The notes under the pieces: model-generated
Seen by the model: only the letters and a program-made list of their open reading frames with translations
What the model was told of the DNA's origin: nothing
The model's database searches: none
Shown: in pieces, positions 12,901 through 26,986 of the stretch
Numbering within the stretch: the first letter of the stretch is position 1
Layout of the letters: the number at the start of each line of letters is the position of its first letter
Assembly (NCBI GenBank): GCA_028015205.1
Contig: JAPWFG010000024.1
Location: 1,674,001 to 1,738,000 of the forward strand
Direction of reading: 5' to 3'
DNA length: 64,000 nucleotides
Source: Mytilisepta virgata
Lineage: Eukaryota > Mollusca > Bivalvia > Mytilida > Mytilidae
Position numbers and translations under genes: made by a program

Positions 12901-14537
12901 TAATGAGAAACAGAACGTCATAAATTGCTATATAATGGCAAATAGAATTACATCCACCACTGTACCCGTGCTATACAATGACAGTGTAACGTTGGAAATT
13001 GCATCCACCACTGTACCCGTGCTATATAATTGCAAATAGGATGTGATAAATTACACTCATCACTGTATCCATGCTATATAATGACAAATAGAACGCCACA
13101 AATTATATCCACCGCTGTACCTGTGCTATATAATGACAAATGGAAGGTCATATATTACATCTACCACTGTACCGTTCTACATAATGAGAAATAGAACGTC
13201 ATAAATTACATCAACTACTGTGTCCGGGCTATAGATTCCAAATTACGCAGTGATACACTACATCCACCACTGTACCCGTGCCATACATAGACAAATATAA
13301 CGTCATAAATTACATCCACTACTTTACCCGTGCTATATAATGGCAAACAGAAGGTCATAAATTACATCCACCACTGTATCCGTGCTATATAATGACAAAT
13401 ATAACGTCATAAGTTGGATCCACAACTGTACCCGTGCTATATAATGCTAAATAGAACGTCATAAATTACATCCACTACAGTACCCGTGCTATATAATGCT
13501 AAATAGAACGTTATAAATTACATCTACCACTGTACCCGTCCTATAGATTCCTACTTACACCTCATACACTACATCAACCACTGTAACCGTGCTATATATT
13601 GACAAATATAACGTCATAAATTAACTTCACCACTGTACCTGTGCAATAGATTCCCAATTACGCAGTCAAGCACTACATCCACCAATGTACCCGTGCTATA
13701 TATTCCCAACTACGAAGTCAAACACACTACATCCACCACTGTACCCGTGCTATATATTGACAAATATAACGTCATAAATTACACCCATCACTGTACTTAT
13801 GCTATTTAATGACAAATAGAACGCCACAAATTACATCCACTACTACTCGTGCTACAGATTCCCAATTACGTAGTCATACACTACATTAACCACTGTACCC
13901 GTGCTATATATTGCCAAATACAATGTCATAAATTACACCCATCACTGTACCCATGCTATTTAATGACAAATAGAACGTCATAAATTACATCCACCACTGT
14001 ACCCGTGCTATATAATGACAAATATAACATCATAAACTACACCCACCACTGTACCCGTGCTATATAATGACAAGTGTAACGTTGGAAATTGCATCTACTA
14101 CTGTACCTGTGCTATACAATGACAAGTGTAACGTTAAAAATTGAATCCACCACTGTACCCGTGCTATATAATGGCAAATAGAAGGTCATAAATTACATCC
14201 ACCATTGAACCAGTGCTGTATAATGACAAATAGAACGTCATAAATTACATCCACCACTATACCCGTGCTATAGATTCCCAATTACGCAGTCATACACTAC
14301 ATTCGCTACTGTACCCGTGCTATATATTGACAAATAGAAGGTCATAGATTACATCCACAACTGTACCCCTGCAATATAATGGCAAATAGAACGTCGTAAA
14401 CTCCATCCACCACTGTACCCGTGCAAGACAATGACAAGTGTAACGTTGGAAATTGCATCCACCACTGTACCCGTGCTATATAATGGCAAATAGAACATCA
14501 TAAATTACATCCACCACTGTACCGTTCTATATTATAT
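12901..14537. repeat. 52-bp satellite array, block 2
   Basis: Continuation of the 52-bp satellite between the two insertions. The segment near 13570-14200 reappears with few changes near 15596-16250 and in part near 18183, so this stretch was copied as a multi-monomer block (spacings roughly 2.0 and 2.6 kb). Confidence 0.95.
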
Positions 14538-15108
14538 ACTTATTGACTGAGTAAGAGGGGAATAGTAAGTTTATTGTCCCGAGGAACAACTATTGCCCCG
14601 AGGCAACGCCGAGGGGCAATAGTTGTTCAGAGGGACAATAAACTTACTATTCCCCGACTACTCAGTCAGTAAGTGTTTTATTATACCGAAAGAAACACAA
14701 GAGATAATTAAGGCAAAATTTAAGTCATGTGTACGTACCCGAGATGCATGATCGAGTGACAGAATCCATTATTTTTTTTTTAAATTCATGTTCTCACCAT
14801 GACATATCCCTTTTTCTAAATACTTTGAAGACGTACCGGAACATCTCGGGATTCAGCATTGACGATAACCTATAACGCGGGAGCTTCCGAACGGGTCGGC
14901 TAAAACCTCCCAGCCAATCCCGTGCCCGGGATTAAAAATCCGCGAAACAACGTAACTTGAAGAGGGAAAATAGTTTTTTGAGGGAAAATAGTTTGGAAAC
15001 TATTGACCGGTGACCGGGGAAAATAGTTAAATCACTGAAAATGTTAAAAATAGTGAAATTATTGTGCATGTATTTATTATAGAAAAATATATCTAAGGTA
15101 TAATAAAA
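14538..15108. mobile_element. Hairpin-bearing insertion 2 in the satellite
   Basis: A second, unrelated insertion of ~570 bp. It starts with a ~137-bp palindrome (14538-14674): the arms contain GGGGAATAGTAAGTTTATTG and its complement, meeting around CCGAGGCAACGCCGAGG. Beside it a ~430-bp segment is bounded by the inverted repeat TTTTATTATACC (14678-14690) and GGTATAATAAAA (about 15097-15108). The interior has repeated GGGAAAATAGTT phrases and no credible coding sequence. Layout matches insertion 1 (inverted-repeat segment plus adjacent palindrome), with the palindrome on the other side. Confidence 0.65.
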
Positions 15109-18100
15109 TGAGAAATAGAACGTCATAAATTACATCCACCACTTTACCCGTGCTATATAATGGCAAATAGAATTACATCCACCACTGTACGCGTGCTATA
15201 CAATGACAAGTGTAACGTTGGAAATTGCACCCACAACTGTACCCGTGCTATATAATTGCAAATAGAACGTGATAAATTACACCCATCACTGTACTCATGG
15301 TATATAATGACAAATAGAACGCCACAAATTAAATCCACCACTGTACCCGTGCTATATAATGACAAATAGAACGTCATAAATTACATCCACCACTGTACCG
15401 TTCTATATAATGAGAAACAGAACATCATAAATTACATCCACTACTATATCCGTGCTATAGATTCCCAATAACACAGTCGTACACTACATCCACCACTGTA
15501 CCCGTTGCATACATTGACAAATATAACATCATAACTTACATCCATCACTGTACTTGTGCTATATAATTTCAAATAGAAGGTCATAAATTATATTAACCAC
15601 TGTAACCGTGCTATATATTGACAAATATAACGTCATCAATTACATTCACCACTGTACCTGTGCAATAGATTCCCAATTGCGCAGTCAAGCACTACATCCA
15701 CCAATGTACCCGTGCTATATATTCCCAATTACGCAGTCAAACACACTACATCCATCACTGTACCCGTGCTATATATTGACAAATATAACGTCATAAATTA
15801 CACCCATCACTGTACTTATGCTATTTAATGACAAATAGAACGCCAAAAATTACATCCACCACTGTACTCGTGCTACAGATTCCCAATTACGTAGTCATAC
15901 ACTACATTAACCACTGTACCCGTGCTATATATTGCCAAATACAATGTCATAAATTACACCCATCACTGTACCCATGCTATTTAATGACAAATAGAACGTC
16001 ATAAATTACATCCACCACTGTACCCGTGCTATATAATGACAAATATAACATCATACACTACATCCAACACTGTACCCGTGCTATATAATGACAAGTGTAA
16101 CGATGGAAATTGCATCTACTACTGTACCTGTGCTATACAATGACAAGTGTAACGTTAAAAATTGAATCCACCACTGTACCCGTGCTATATAATGGCAAAT
16201 AGAAGGTCATAAATTACATCCACCATTGAACCCGTGCTATATAATGACAAATAGAACGTCATAAACTACATCCACCATTGAACCCGTGCTATATAATGAC
16301 AAATAGAACGTCATAAATTACATCCACAACTGTACCCGTGCTATCTAATAACAAATAAAACGTCATAAATTAAATCCAAAACCGTACCGTGTTATATAAT
16401 GACAAATAGAACGTCATAAATTACATCAACCACTGTACCCGTGCTATATAATGCTAAATAGAACTCATAAATTACATCCACAACTGTATCCGTGCTGTAT
16501 AATGACAAATAGAACGTCATAAACTACATCCACCACTGTACCCGTGCTATAGATTCCTAATTACGCAGTCAAGCACTACATCCACGACTGTACCCGTGCT
16601 ATATAATGTCAAATAGAACGTAATAAATTACATCCACCACGATACCCGTGCTATAGATTCCCAATTACGCAGTCATACACTACATTCGCTACTGTACCCG
16701 TGCTATATATTGACAAATAGAAGGTCATAAATTACATCCACAACTGTACCCCTGCAATATAATGGCAAATAGAACGTCGTAAACTACATCCACCACTGTA
16801 CCCGTGCAAGACAATGACAAGTGTAACGTTGGAAATTGCATTCACCACTGTACCCGTGCTATATAATGGCAAATAGAACATCATAAATTACATCCACCAC
16901 TATACCGTTCTATATAATGAGAAATAGAACGTCATAAATTACATCCACTACTGTACCCGTGCTATATAATGGCAAATAGAACATCATAAATTACATCCAC
17001 CACTATACCGTTCTATATAATGAGAAATAGAACGTCATAAATTACATCCACCACTGTACCCGTGCTATATAATGGCAAATAGAACATCATAAATTACATC
17101 CACCACTATACCGTTCTATATAATGAGAAATAGAACGTCATAAATTACATCCACCACTGTACCCGTGCTATATAATGGCAAATAGAATTACATCCACCAC
17201 TGTACCCGTGCTATACAATGACAAGTGTAACGTTGGAAATTGCACCCACAACTGTACCCGTGCTATATAATTGCAAATAGAACGTGATAAACTACACCCA
17301 TCACTGTACCCATGGTATATAATGATAAATAGAACGCCACAAATTAAATCCACCACTGTACCGTTCTATATAATCAGAAACAGAACGTCATAAACTACAT
17401 CCACTACTATATCCGTGCTATAGATTCCCAATAACGCAGTCGTACACTACATCCACCACTGTACCCGTTGCATACATTGACAAATATTACATCATAACTT
17501 ACATCCATCACTGTACCTGTGCTATATAATGGCAAATAGAAGGTCATAAATTATATCCACCACTGTACCCGTGCTATATAATGACAAATAGAACGTCATA
17601 AATTATATCCACCACTGAACTCGTGCTATAGATTCCCAATTACGCAGTCATACACTACATCAACCACTGTACCCGTGCTATATAATGACAAGTGTATCGT
17701 TGGAAACTGCATCTACTACTGCACCCGTGCTATACAATGACAAGTGTAACGTTGGAAATTGCATCCACCACTGTACCCGTGCTATATAATGACAAATTGA
17801 AGGTCATGAATTACATCTACCACTGTACCGTTCTATATAATAAGAAATAGAATGTCATAGATTACATCCACTACTGTTTCCATGCTATAGATTCCCAATT
17901 ACGCAGTGATACACTACATCCACCACTGTACCCGTGGTATACATAGACAAATATAAGGTCACAAATTACATCCCCCACTTAACCCGTACTACATAATGGC
18001 AACTAGAACGTCATAAATTACATCCACTACTGTATCCGTGCTATATAATGACAAATAGAACGTCATAAATTGCATCCACAACTGTACTCGTGCTATATAA

Positions 18101-19446
18101 TGCTAAAAAGAACGCAATAAATTAGATCCACCACTGTACCCGTGCTATAGATTCCTAATTACGCACTCATACACTACATCAACCACTGTAACCGTGCTAT
18201 ATATTGTCAAATATAACGTCATAAATTACACTCACCACTATACCTGTGCAATAGATTCCCTATTGCGCAGTCAAGCACTACACCCACCAATGTACCCGTG
18301 CTATATATTCCCAATTACGCAATCAAACACACTACATCCACCACTGTACCCGTGCTATATATTGACAAATATAACGTCATAAATTACACCCATCACTGTA
18401 CCCATGCTAATTAATGACAAATAAAACGCCACAAATTACATCCACCGCTGTACTTGTGCTATGGATTCCCAATTACGTAGTCATAGACTACATCCACCAC
18501 TGTACCCGTGCTATATATTGACAAATACAACGTCATAAATTATACCATCACTGTACCCAAGCTATTTAATGACAAATAGAACGTCATAAATTACATCCAC
18601 CACTCTACCCGTGCTATATATTGACAAATACAACGTCATAAATTATACCCATCACTGTACCAATGCTATTTAATGACAAATATAACGTCATAAATTACAT
18701 CCACCGCTGTACCCGTGCTATATAATGACAAGTATAACGTCATAAATTACATCCACCACTGTACCCGTGCTATATCATGACAAGTGTAACGTTGGAAATT
18801 CCATCTACTAATGTACCCATGCTATACAATGACAAGTGTGACGTTAGAAATTGCATCCACCACTGTAACCGTGCTATATAATGGCAAATAGAAGGTCATA
18901 CATTACATCCACCATTGAACCCGTGGTATGTAATGACAAATAGAACGTCATAAATTACATTCACCACTGTACCCGTCCTATATAATGACAAATAGAACAT
19001 CATAAATTAAATCCACAACTGTACCCATGCTATATAATGACAAATAGAACGTCACAAATTACATCCACCACTGTACCCGTGCTGTATAATGACAAATAGA
19101 ACGTCATAAATTACATCCACCACTGTACCCGTGCTATAGATTCCTAATTACGCAGTCAGGCAGTATATCCACGACTGTACCCGTGCTATATAATGTCAAA
19201 TAGAACGTCATAAATTACATCCACCACTGTACCCGTGCTATATATTGACAAATAGAATCATAAATTACATCCACCACTGTACCCGTGCAAGACAACGACA
19301 AGTGTAACGTTGGAAATTGCATCCCCCACAGTACCCGTGCTATATAATGGCAAATAGAATATCACAAATTACATCCACCACTGTACCGTTCTATATAACG
19401 GGAAATAGAACGTCATAAATTACATCCACCACTGTACCCGTGCTAT

Positions 19447-21660
19447 ATAATGGCAATAGAATTACACGCACCACTGTACCCGTGCTATACAATGACAAGT
19501 GTAACGTTGAAAATAACACCCACAACTGTACCCATGGTATATAATTGCAAATAGAACGTGATAAATTACACCCACCACTGTACCCGTGATATATAATGAC
19601 AGATAGAACGTCATAAATTACATCCATTACTGTACCGTTCTATATAATGAGAAGTGCTAAAAATTCCAAATTACGCAGTCATACACTACATCCACCAATG
19701 TACCCGTGCCATACATTGACAAATATAACGTCATAAATTACATCCACCACTGTACCCGTGCTACATAATGACAAATAGAACGCCACAAATTAAATTCACC
19801 ACTGTACCCGTGATATATAATGACAGATAGAACGTCATAAATTACATCCATTACTGTACCGTTCTATATAATGAGAAGTGCTAAAAATTCCAAATTACGC
19901 AGTCATACACTACATCCACCAATGTACCCGTGCCATACATTGACAAATATAACGTCATAAATTACATCCACCACTGTACCCGTGCTACATAATGACAAAT
20001 AGAACGTCATAAATTACTTCCACAACTGTACCCGTGCTACATAATGACAAATGGAACGTCATAATTTACATCCATCACTGTACCCGTGCTATATAATGCT
20101 AAATAGAACGTCATAATTTACATCCATCACTGTACCCGTGCTATATAATGACAAATAGAACGTCATAAATTACATCCACCACTGTACCCGTGCTATAGAT
20201 TCCTAATTACGCAGTCATACACTACATCAACCACTGTAACCTGGCTATATATTGACAAATAGAACGTCATAAATTACATCAACCACTGTATCCGTGCTAT
20301 GTTATGGCAAATATAACGTCATAAATAACATGCACTACTGTACCCGTGCTGTATAATGACAAATAGAATGTCATAAATAATATCCACAACTGTACCCGTA
20401 CTATAAAATGACAAACAGAGTGTCATAAATTACATCCACCACTGTACCCGTGCTATATAATGCTAAAGACAATGTCAAAACTACATCCACCACTGTACGG
20501 GTGCTATATAATGACAAATAGAACGTCATAAATTACATCCACCACTGTACCCGTGCTATATAATGGCAATAGAATTACACGCACCACTGTACCCGTGCTA
20601 TACAATGACAAGTGTAACGTTGAAAATAACACCCACAACTGTACTCATGGTATATAATTGCAAATAGAACGTGATAAATTACACCCACCACTGTACCCGT
20701 GATATATAATGACAGATAGAACGTCATAAATTACATCCATTACTGTACCGTTCTATATAATGAGAAGTGCTAAAAATTCCAAATTACGCAGTCATACACT
20801 ACATCCACCAATGTACCCGTGCCATACATTGACAAATATAACGTCATAATTTACATCCACCACTGTACCCGTGCTACATAATGACAAATAGAACGCCACA
20901 AATTAAATTCACCACTGTACCCGTGATATATAATGACAGATAGAACGTCATAAATTACATCCATTACTGTACCGTTCTATATAATGAGAAGTGCTAAAAA
21001 TTCCAAATTACGCAGTCATACACTACATCCACCAATGTACCCGTGCCATACATTGACAAATATAACGTCATAAATTACATCCACCACTGTACCCGTGCTA
21101 CATAATGACAAATAGAACGTCATAAATTACTTCCACAACTGTACCCGTGCTACATAATGACAAATGGAACGTCATAATTTACATCCATCACTGTACCCGT
21201 GCTATATAATGCTAAATAGAACGTCATAATTTACATCCATCACTGTACCCGTGCTATATAATGACAAATAGAACGTCATAAATTACATCCACCACTGTAC
21301 CCGTGCTATAGATTCCTAATTACGCAGTCATACACTACATCAACCACTGTAACCTGGCTATATATTGACAAATAGAACGTCATAAATTACATCAACCACT
21401 GTATCCGTGCTATGTTATGGCAAATATAACGTCATAAATAACCCGTGCTGTATAATGACAAATAGAATGTCATAAATAATATCCACAACTGTACCCGTAC
21501 TATAAAATGACAAACAGAGTGTCATAAATTACATCCACCACTGTACCCGTGCTATATAATGCTAAAGACAATGTCAAAACTACATCCACCACTGTACGGG
21601 TGCTATATAATGACAAATAGAAAGTCATAAATTACATCCACCACTGTACCTGTGCTATAG
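19447..21660. repeat. ~1113-bp higher-order duplication in the satellite
   Basis: The sequence from TGGCAATAGAATTACACGCA at 19451 repeats at 20564 and stays nearly identical for about 1.1 kb. Inside each copy a ~228-bp block (GTACCCGTGATATATAATGA ... GAAGTGCTAAAAATTCC) is itself doubled. So there are two nested levels of recent tandem duplication above the 52-bp monomer. A short deletion near 21440 distinguishes the second copy. Confidence 0.85.
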
Positions 21661-22475
21661 ATTCCAAATTACGCAGTCATACACTACATTAACCACTGTA
21701 TCCGTGCTATATAATGACTAGTGTAACGTTGGAAATTGCATCTACTTCTGTACCCGTGCCATACAATGACAAGTGTCACGTTGGAAATTGCATCCACCAC
21801 TGTACCCGTGCTATATAATGGCAAATAGAAGGTCAGAACTTACATCCACCACTGAATCCGTGCTATATAATGACAAATAGAACGTCATAAATTACATCCA
21901 CCACTGTACTTATGCTATATAATGACAAATAGAACGTCATAAATTACATCCACCACTGTACCCGTGCTATATAATGACAAATAGAACGTCATAAATTACA
22001 TCCCCACTGTGCAATATAATGGCAAATAGAACGTCGTAAATTAAATCCACCACTGTACCCGTGCAAGACAATGACAAGTGTAACGTTGGAAATTGCATCC
22101 ATCACTGTACCCGTGCTATATAATGGCAAATAGAACATCATAAATTACATCCACCACTGTACCCGTGCAATATAATGGAAAATAAAATTACATCCACCGC
22201 TGTACCCGTGCATTAGATTCCTAATAACGCAGTGAAACGTTACATCCACCACTGTACCCGTGCAATAGATTCCCATTACGCAGTCAAACACTACATCCCG
22301 ACTGTACTCCTGCAATATAATGGCAAATAGAACGTCGTAAATTACATCCACCACTGTACCTGTGCTAGACAATGACCAGTGTAACGTTGGAAATTGCATC
22401 CACCACTGTACCCGTGCTATAGAATGGTAACTAGAAAATCATAAATTACATCGTTTTATATAATGTGAAATAGAA

Positions 22476-24757
22476 CGTCGTAAATTGCATCCACCACTGT
22501 ACCCGTGCTATACAACGACAAGTGTAAAGTTGGAAATTGCATTCACCACTATACCCGTGGTATATAATGACAAATAGAATGTCATAAATTACATCCACCA
22601 CTGTACCCGTGCTATATAATTACAAATAGAACGTCATAAATTACATCCACCACTGTACCCGTGCTATATAATGACAAATAGAACGTCACAAAGTACATCC
22701 ACCACTGTACCCGTACTATATAATGACAAATAGAACGTCATAAATTACACCCACCACTGTACCCGTGCTATATAAGGAGAAATAAAACGTCATAAATTAC
22801 ATCCACCCCTGTACCCGTGCTATATATTGACAAATATAACGCCAGAAATTACATCCACCACTGTACCCGTGCTATATAATAACAAATATAATTTCATAAA
22901 TAACATCCACCACTGTACTCGTGCTACATAAGGACAAATATAATGTCATAAATTACATTCACCACTGTACTCGTGCTATATAACGTTAAAAATTACATCC
23001 ATCAATATACCCGTAGCGTATAACGTCAAAAATTACAGCCACCCCTGTTACCGTGCTAAAAAATGTCAAATATAACATCGAAAATTACATCCACCACTGT
23101 ACCCGTGCTATTTATCCCCTATCTCGTAGTCATACACTATGCACATACACCACTGTACCCGTACTTTATAATGATAAATATAACTTACAAATTATATCAA
23201 TTATCACATATATAGGACAATTCAAATGATTTGTTCTATTAGAATAGAAATAATTCATGTTGGTGTAAAGTTGAAGTCATTTACACATGGGCTGAGCCAT
23301 CGCTTTCCCTCTGTATAAAATATACAAATATAAAGACTCAGTGCAATAGATTCCCAATTACGCAGTCAAACACTACATCCACCACTATACACGTTCTACA
23401 TAATGACAAATATAACGTCATAAAATACATCCACCACTGTATCCGTGCTATATAATGGCAAATAGAACGTCGTAAATTGCATCCACCACTGTACCCGTGC
23501 TATACAACGACAAGTGTAACGTTGGAAATTGCATCCACCACTGTACCCGTGCTATACAATGACAAGTGTAACGTAAGAAATTCCATCCAACACTATACAC
23601 GTGGTATATAATAAGAAATAGAACGTCATAAATTACATCCACCACTGTACCCGTGCTATATAATGACAAATAGAACGTCATAAATTACATCCACTACTGT
23701 ACCCGTGCTATATAATGACAAATAGAACGTCATAAATTACATCCACCACTGTACCCGTGCTATATAATGAGAAATAAAACGTCATAAATTACACACCCCC
23801 CCCCCCTGTACCCGTGCTATATATTGACAAATATAACGCCAGAAATTACATCCACCACTTTACCCGTGCTATATAATAACAAATATAATTTCATAAATTT
23901 ACATCCACCACTATACTCGTGCTACATAAGGACAAATATAATGTCATAAATTACATTCACCACTGTATTCGTGCTATATAACGTTAAAATTTACATCCAT
24001 CAATATACCCGTAATATATAACGTCAAAAGTTACAGCCACCCCTGTTACCGTGCTAAAAATGTCAAATATAACGTCGAAAATTACATCCACCACTGTACC
24101 CGTGCTATTTATCCCCTATCTCGTAGTCATACACTATGCATATACACCACTGTACCCGTACTTTATAATGATAAATATAACTTACAAATTATATCAATTA
24201 TCACATATATAGGACAATTCAAATGATTTGTTCTATTAGAATAGAAATAATTCATGTTGGTGTAAAGTTGAAGTAATTTACACATGGGCTGAGCCATCGC
24301 TTTCCCTCTGTATAAAATATACAAATATAAAGACTCAGTGCAATAGATTCCCAATTACGCAGTCAAACCCTACATCCACCACTATACACGTGCTATATAA
24401 TGACAAATATAACGTCATAAAATACATCCACCACTGTATCCGTGCTATATAATGGCAAATAGAACGTCGTAAATTGCATCCACCACTGTACCCGTACTAT
24501 ACAACGACAAGTGTAACGTTGGAAATTGCATCCACCACTGTACCCGTGCTATACAATGACAAGTGTAACGTAAGAAATTGCATCCAACACTATACACGTG
24601 GTATATAATGAGAAATAGAACGTCATAAATTACATCCACCACTGTACCCGTGCTATATAATGACAAATAGAACGTCATAAATTCCATCCACTACTGTACC
24701 CGTGCTATATAATGACAAATAGAACGTCACAAATTACATCCACCACTGTAAACGATA
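22476..24757. repeat. ~996-bp higher-order repeat with a captured non-satellite segment
   Basis: About 2.3 copies of a ~996-bp unit; for example CCCCTATCTCGTAGTCATAC occurs near 23114 and 24111. The first two copies carry a ~150-bp non-satellite segment (about 23186-23339 and 24182-24336) containing GGGCTGAGCCATCGCTTTCC. A foreign insert was therefore amplified together with its satellite neighbours. The third copy ends with the array at 24757. Confidence 0.85.
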
Positions 24758-26459
24758 GTTACGAAGACACATGAAAATTCACCGAAAGACAAACAATGAA
24801 ATCCATGACATTAATACTCATCGTCATCACCACACAGTGCTTGTGGACGAAAATGCAGGTTTATACTGCTCAACAACAAATTTAAGCGGCCCATCGTACC
24901 CTATCCGTATAATTAAAATGACGAGCGGCAACAAACAGGAACGTTTTTGCGAAAACCAACAATGGATACCAAAGATACTTCTAAACGTGGTGGTAATGTT
25001 GTATATGAATGTAATCATATCAGATCAGTTCCATATGCAGTAAGAGGAAAGGAGATTTTACTACAAGATTCATCTTTGACAGATTGTAAAAGGGAATTTT
25101 ATAACTGATACAAGATCATCTGAATTATTGCGTTGGAGAGAAACTGCATCGAGTTCTGGATCACTTTGGTTGTACAGATACCACCTATGACGAACGCCTC
25201 TTTGCGTTATATATATTTTTCTGTGTGCACAAGGAACCAAAAATATTGGTCCAAAACTGGAAGAACTGTAATCTCTTTCGACTCCACTTTAAATACATAT
25301 TCATGTTAATGCACACATACAGTAAGGTATTGTATACATAAAGCAATTGTGAAATGGTGCATAATTCAGGAGATGCCACGGTTTTTTTTACTGATGAAAG
25401 CGACAAATCGGACGCTGCTGAAACATGTAGCCATGTTATAAAACAACATACAGCATCAGTGAAGAAAACTGAAAAATCCGGTTAGATTTGATGTTAAATT
25501 ATATCTGCATCATGAAGAAAATACCTGCACATTTCCAAATGTACATTGAAATTCTGTATGAAAGTGCAAATTTCCAGTAAGAAAGAAAGATAATACCGAG
25601 AGAAATGCATTGCCATAAATGCATTGGTGATCTGTCCTTAGAAAGGGTATCCACTAGATCCAAGATTGTTACTATGCATAAAGTCTTTAGAGGTTATCAT
25701 AAAAATTGTATCTTAATTCTCATCAAAATCATTTCAAACAAACTACAAGTTTCCATAAAGATTTATGTTTATTTTTCCAATAAATAGCATATTTCGTTTT
25801 GTATTCAGCATCAGTATCCGAACTGCAATTATGAGAGCTTTAGTTTTGCGGTTAAATCGAGCACATTTTCTAACCTTGCTATCTAAATTATGTACCGTTC
25901 AATCTAATGTTACACTTCTAGCAATAGATCACCTTGTTAATAATCATACTGTATTGGTTCTTAAGGTGGTATAGGAGTTTAAATTTTCGCGCCTTCTGCG
26001 CAAGAAGTTGCGCATCTGATATCGACATTCGATTTGTTGTCGTAAATGAAATACTTTGTACCAAGATGAAAATAAAACATAATTTTCTTCATTCTGTCCT
26101 TCAATTAATATGGTTCACTGTTGTTGTTGAAAAAAAATCAAATACGCATCTTTTAATAATAACATTTGGCAGTGATCACTTCCGGCATGCACGGAAAAAC
26201 AAAAATGTACAAAACGAAGGACGTAGAGATGTTTACATTGCTCAACGGTGAAATGCTTTTTACAATAACTAACTTGCTGCTCAGAAAATATAGAACATGA
26301 GCAGCATTTTGGAGTACTATGAGGCAGTTTCACATAAATCACATACATAGAACGAATCCTCAAACAGTCGTGTTGACCCGTCGACAGAAGAAGAAAAAGA
26401 GTATTTTTCATGTTTTATGCGACTATCGTAATATCTTTATATGTCGTCTGCCTTTAGAA
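24758..26459 (+). other. Unassigned stretch with coding-like fragments
   Basis: Coding-like pieces lie in different plus-strand frames. From about 24963 a frame reads KRGGNVVYECNHIRSVPYAV, then stops at about 25106. Near 25115 another reads DTRSSELLRWRETASSSGS, and near 25137 a third reads HRVLDHFGCTDTTYDERLFA and stays open to about 25340. Together they look like a frameshifted protein remnant, perhaps the 5' part of a transposon gene, but I do not recognise the family. From 25400 to 26459 I see only AT-rich sequence. The phrase AAGGTGGTATAGG near 25963 is the complement of CCTATACCACCTT near 49026. Confidence 0.3.
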
Positions 26460-26986
26460 ATGCCTACCATTAGGAGTATTAATGGGCGCTTTTCAACCAA
26501 GAAACCTGTAGAAAGAATACATAATTTTATTGAAAGTAGACGAAGTTAAAACACAATCAAAGAAGTTCTCAGTCTCAGACATAGTTTTAGAAGACCACCC
26601 TTATTTTATTTCATCATCACTGCGAACATCATCTACATTAACCAAATATCCTCCTGAAACCAACAAAAGCTATCACGAACATGACAAAGATGATTTATTT
26701 CATGAATATATTCCATCTGATCTTGTCCCCCTAGACCATTGTAGATTCCAGTGTGAATTAGAGTATTTGGCTAGTCAGCTGAAAAGCTGTATAGGGTGTA
26801 ACAAACCCCTTCATTTGCACAATGCCAGGGATGTTAGATGCTATGGCGTTTCAGGAAATTTGTACATTATCTGCCATAGACCAATATGTGGTCGTTTAAA
26901 TTAAATTAAATTAGGAAAGACTCATTACCCTGGTGAAAACAAGAGAGGCATAGGTGTATTTGATGTCAACACAAAAATAGCAACAG
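26460..26986 (+). pseudogene. Mutator-like transposase, N-terminal part (broken)
   Basis: The ATG at 26460 opens MPTIRSINGRFSTKKPVERI, which resembles the basic start of mollusc Mutator-like transposase domain proteins. A frame change occurs near 26530-26548. Then follow RFQCELEYLASQLKSCIGC, the zinc-ribbon-like pattern CIGC-NKPLHLHN ... YGVSGNLYIIC, an in-frame TAA at 26902-26904, and LGKTHYPGENKRGIGVFDV up to KIATG. I recognise this order (LA-QL-C-x2-C-x-PL, YG, GKTH, FD-N-K-ATG) from that family. The block ends at 26986 with a possible splice donor (ACAG/GTTAAT). The central transposase part is not found downstream. One frameshift and one stop argue for a dead copy. The same gene appears to continue at 27610, 28373 and 44439. 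Confidence 0.6.

Larger units (their letters stand above)
15109..24757. repeat. 52-bp satellite array, block 3
   Basis: The longest block, same 52-bp monomers, ending abruptly at about 24757 before unique sequence. It contains at least two clear higher-order duplications, listed separately, and one run of C at about 23794-23806. All open frames here (peptides rich in YSTGTVVDVIYDVLF on the minus strand) are the repeat read in one frame and differ from copy to copy. Confidence 0.97.

Noticed and set aside
15153..24687. Many open frames inside the satellite (15153-15377, 19391-19627, 22145-22399, 23448-23681, 24445-24687 and others)
   Set aside because: They are one repeated peptide phrase from reading the monomer, broken at random by monomer variants; there is no start context or domain.
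7775..24757. CRISPR-like array (constant core, different 27-bp segments)
   Set aside because: The variable segments fall into a few recurring types rather than unique spacers, the core itself is mutated in many copies, there are no cas genes, and the DNA is clearly metazoan. It is a satellite.
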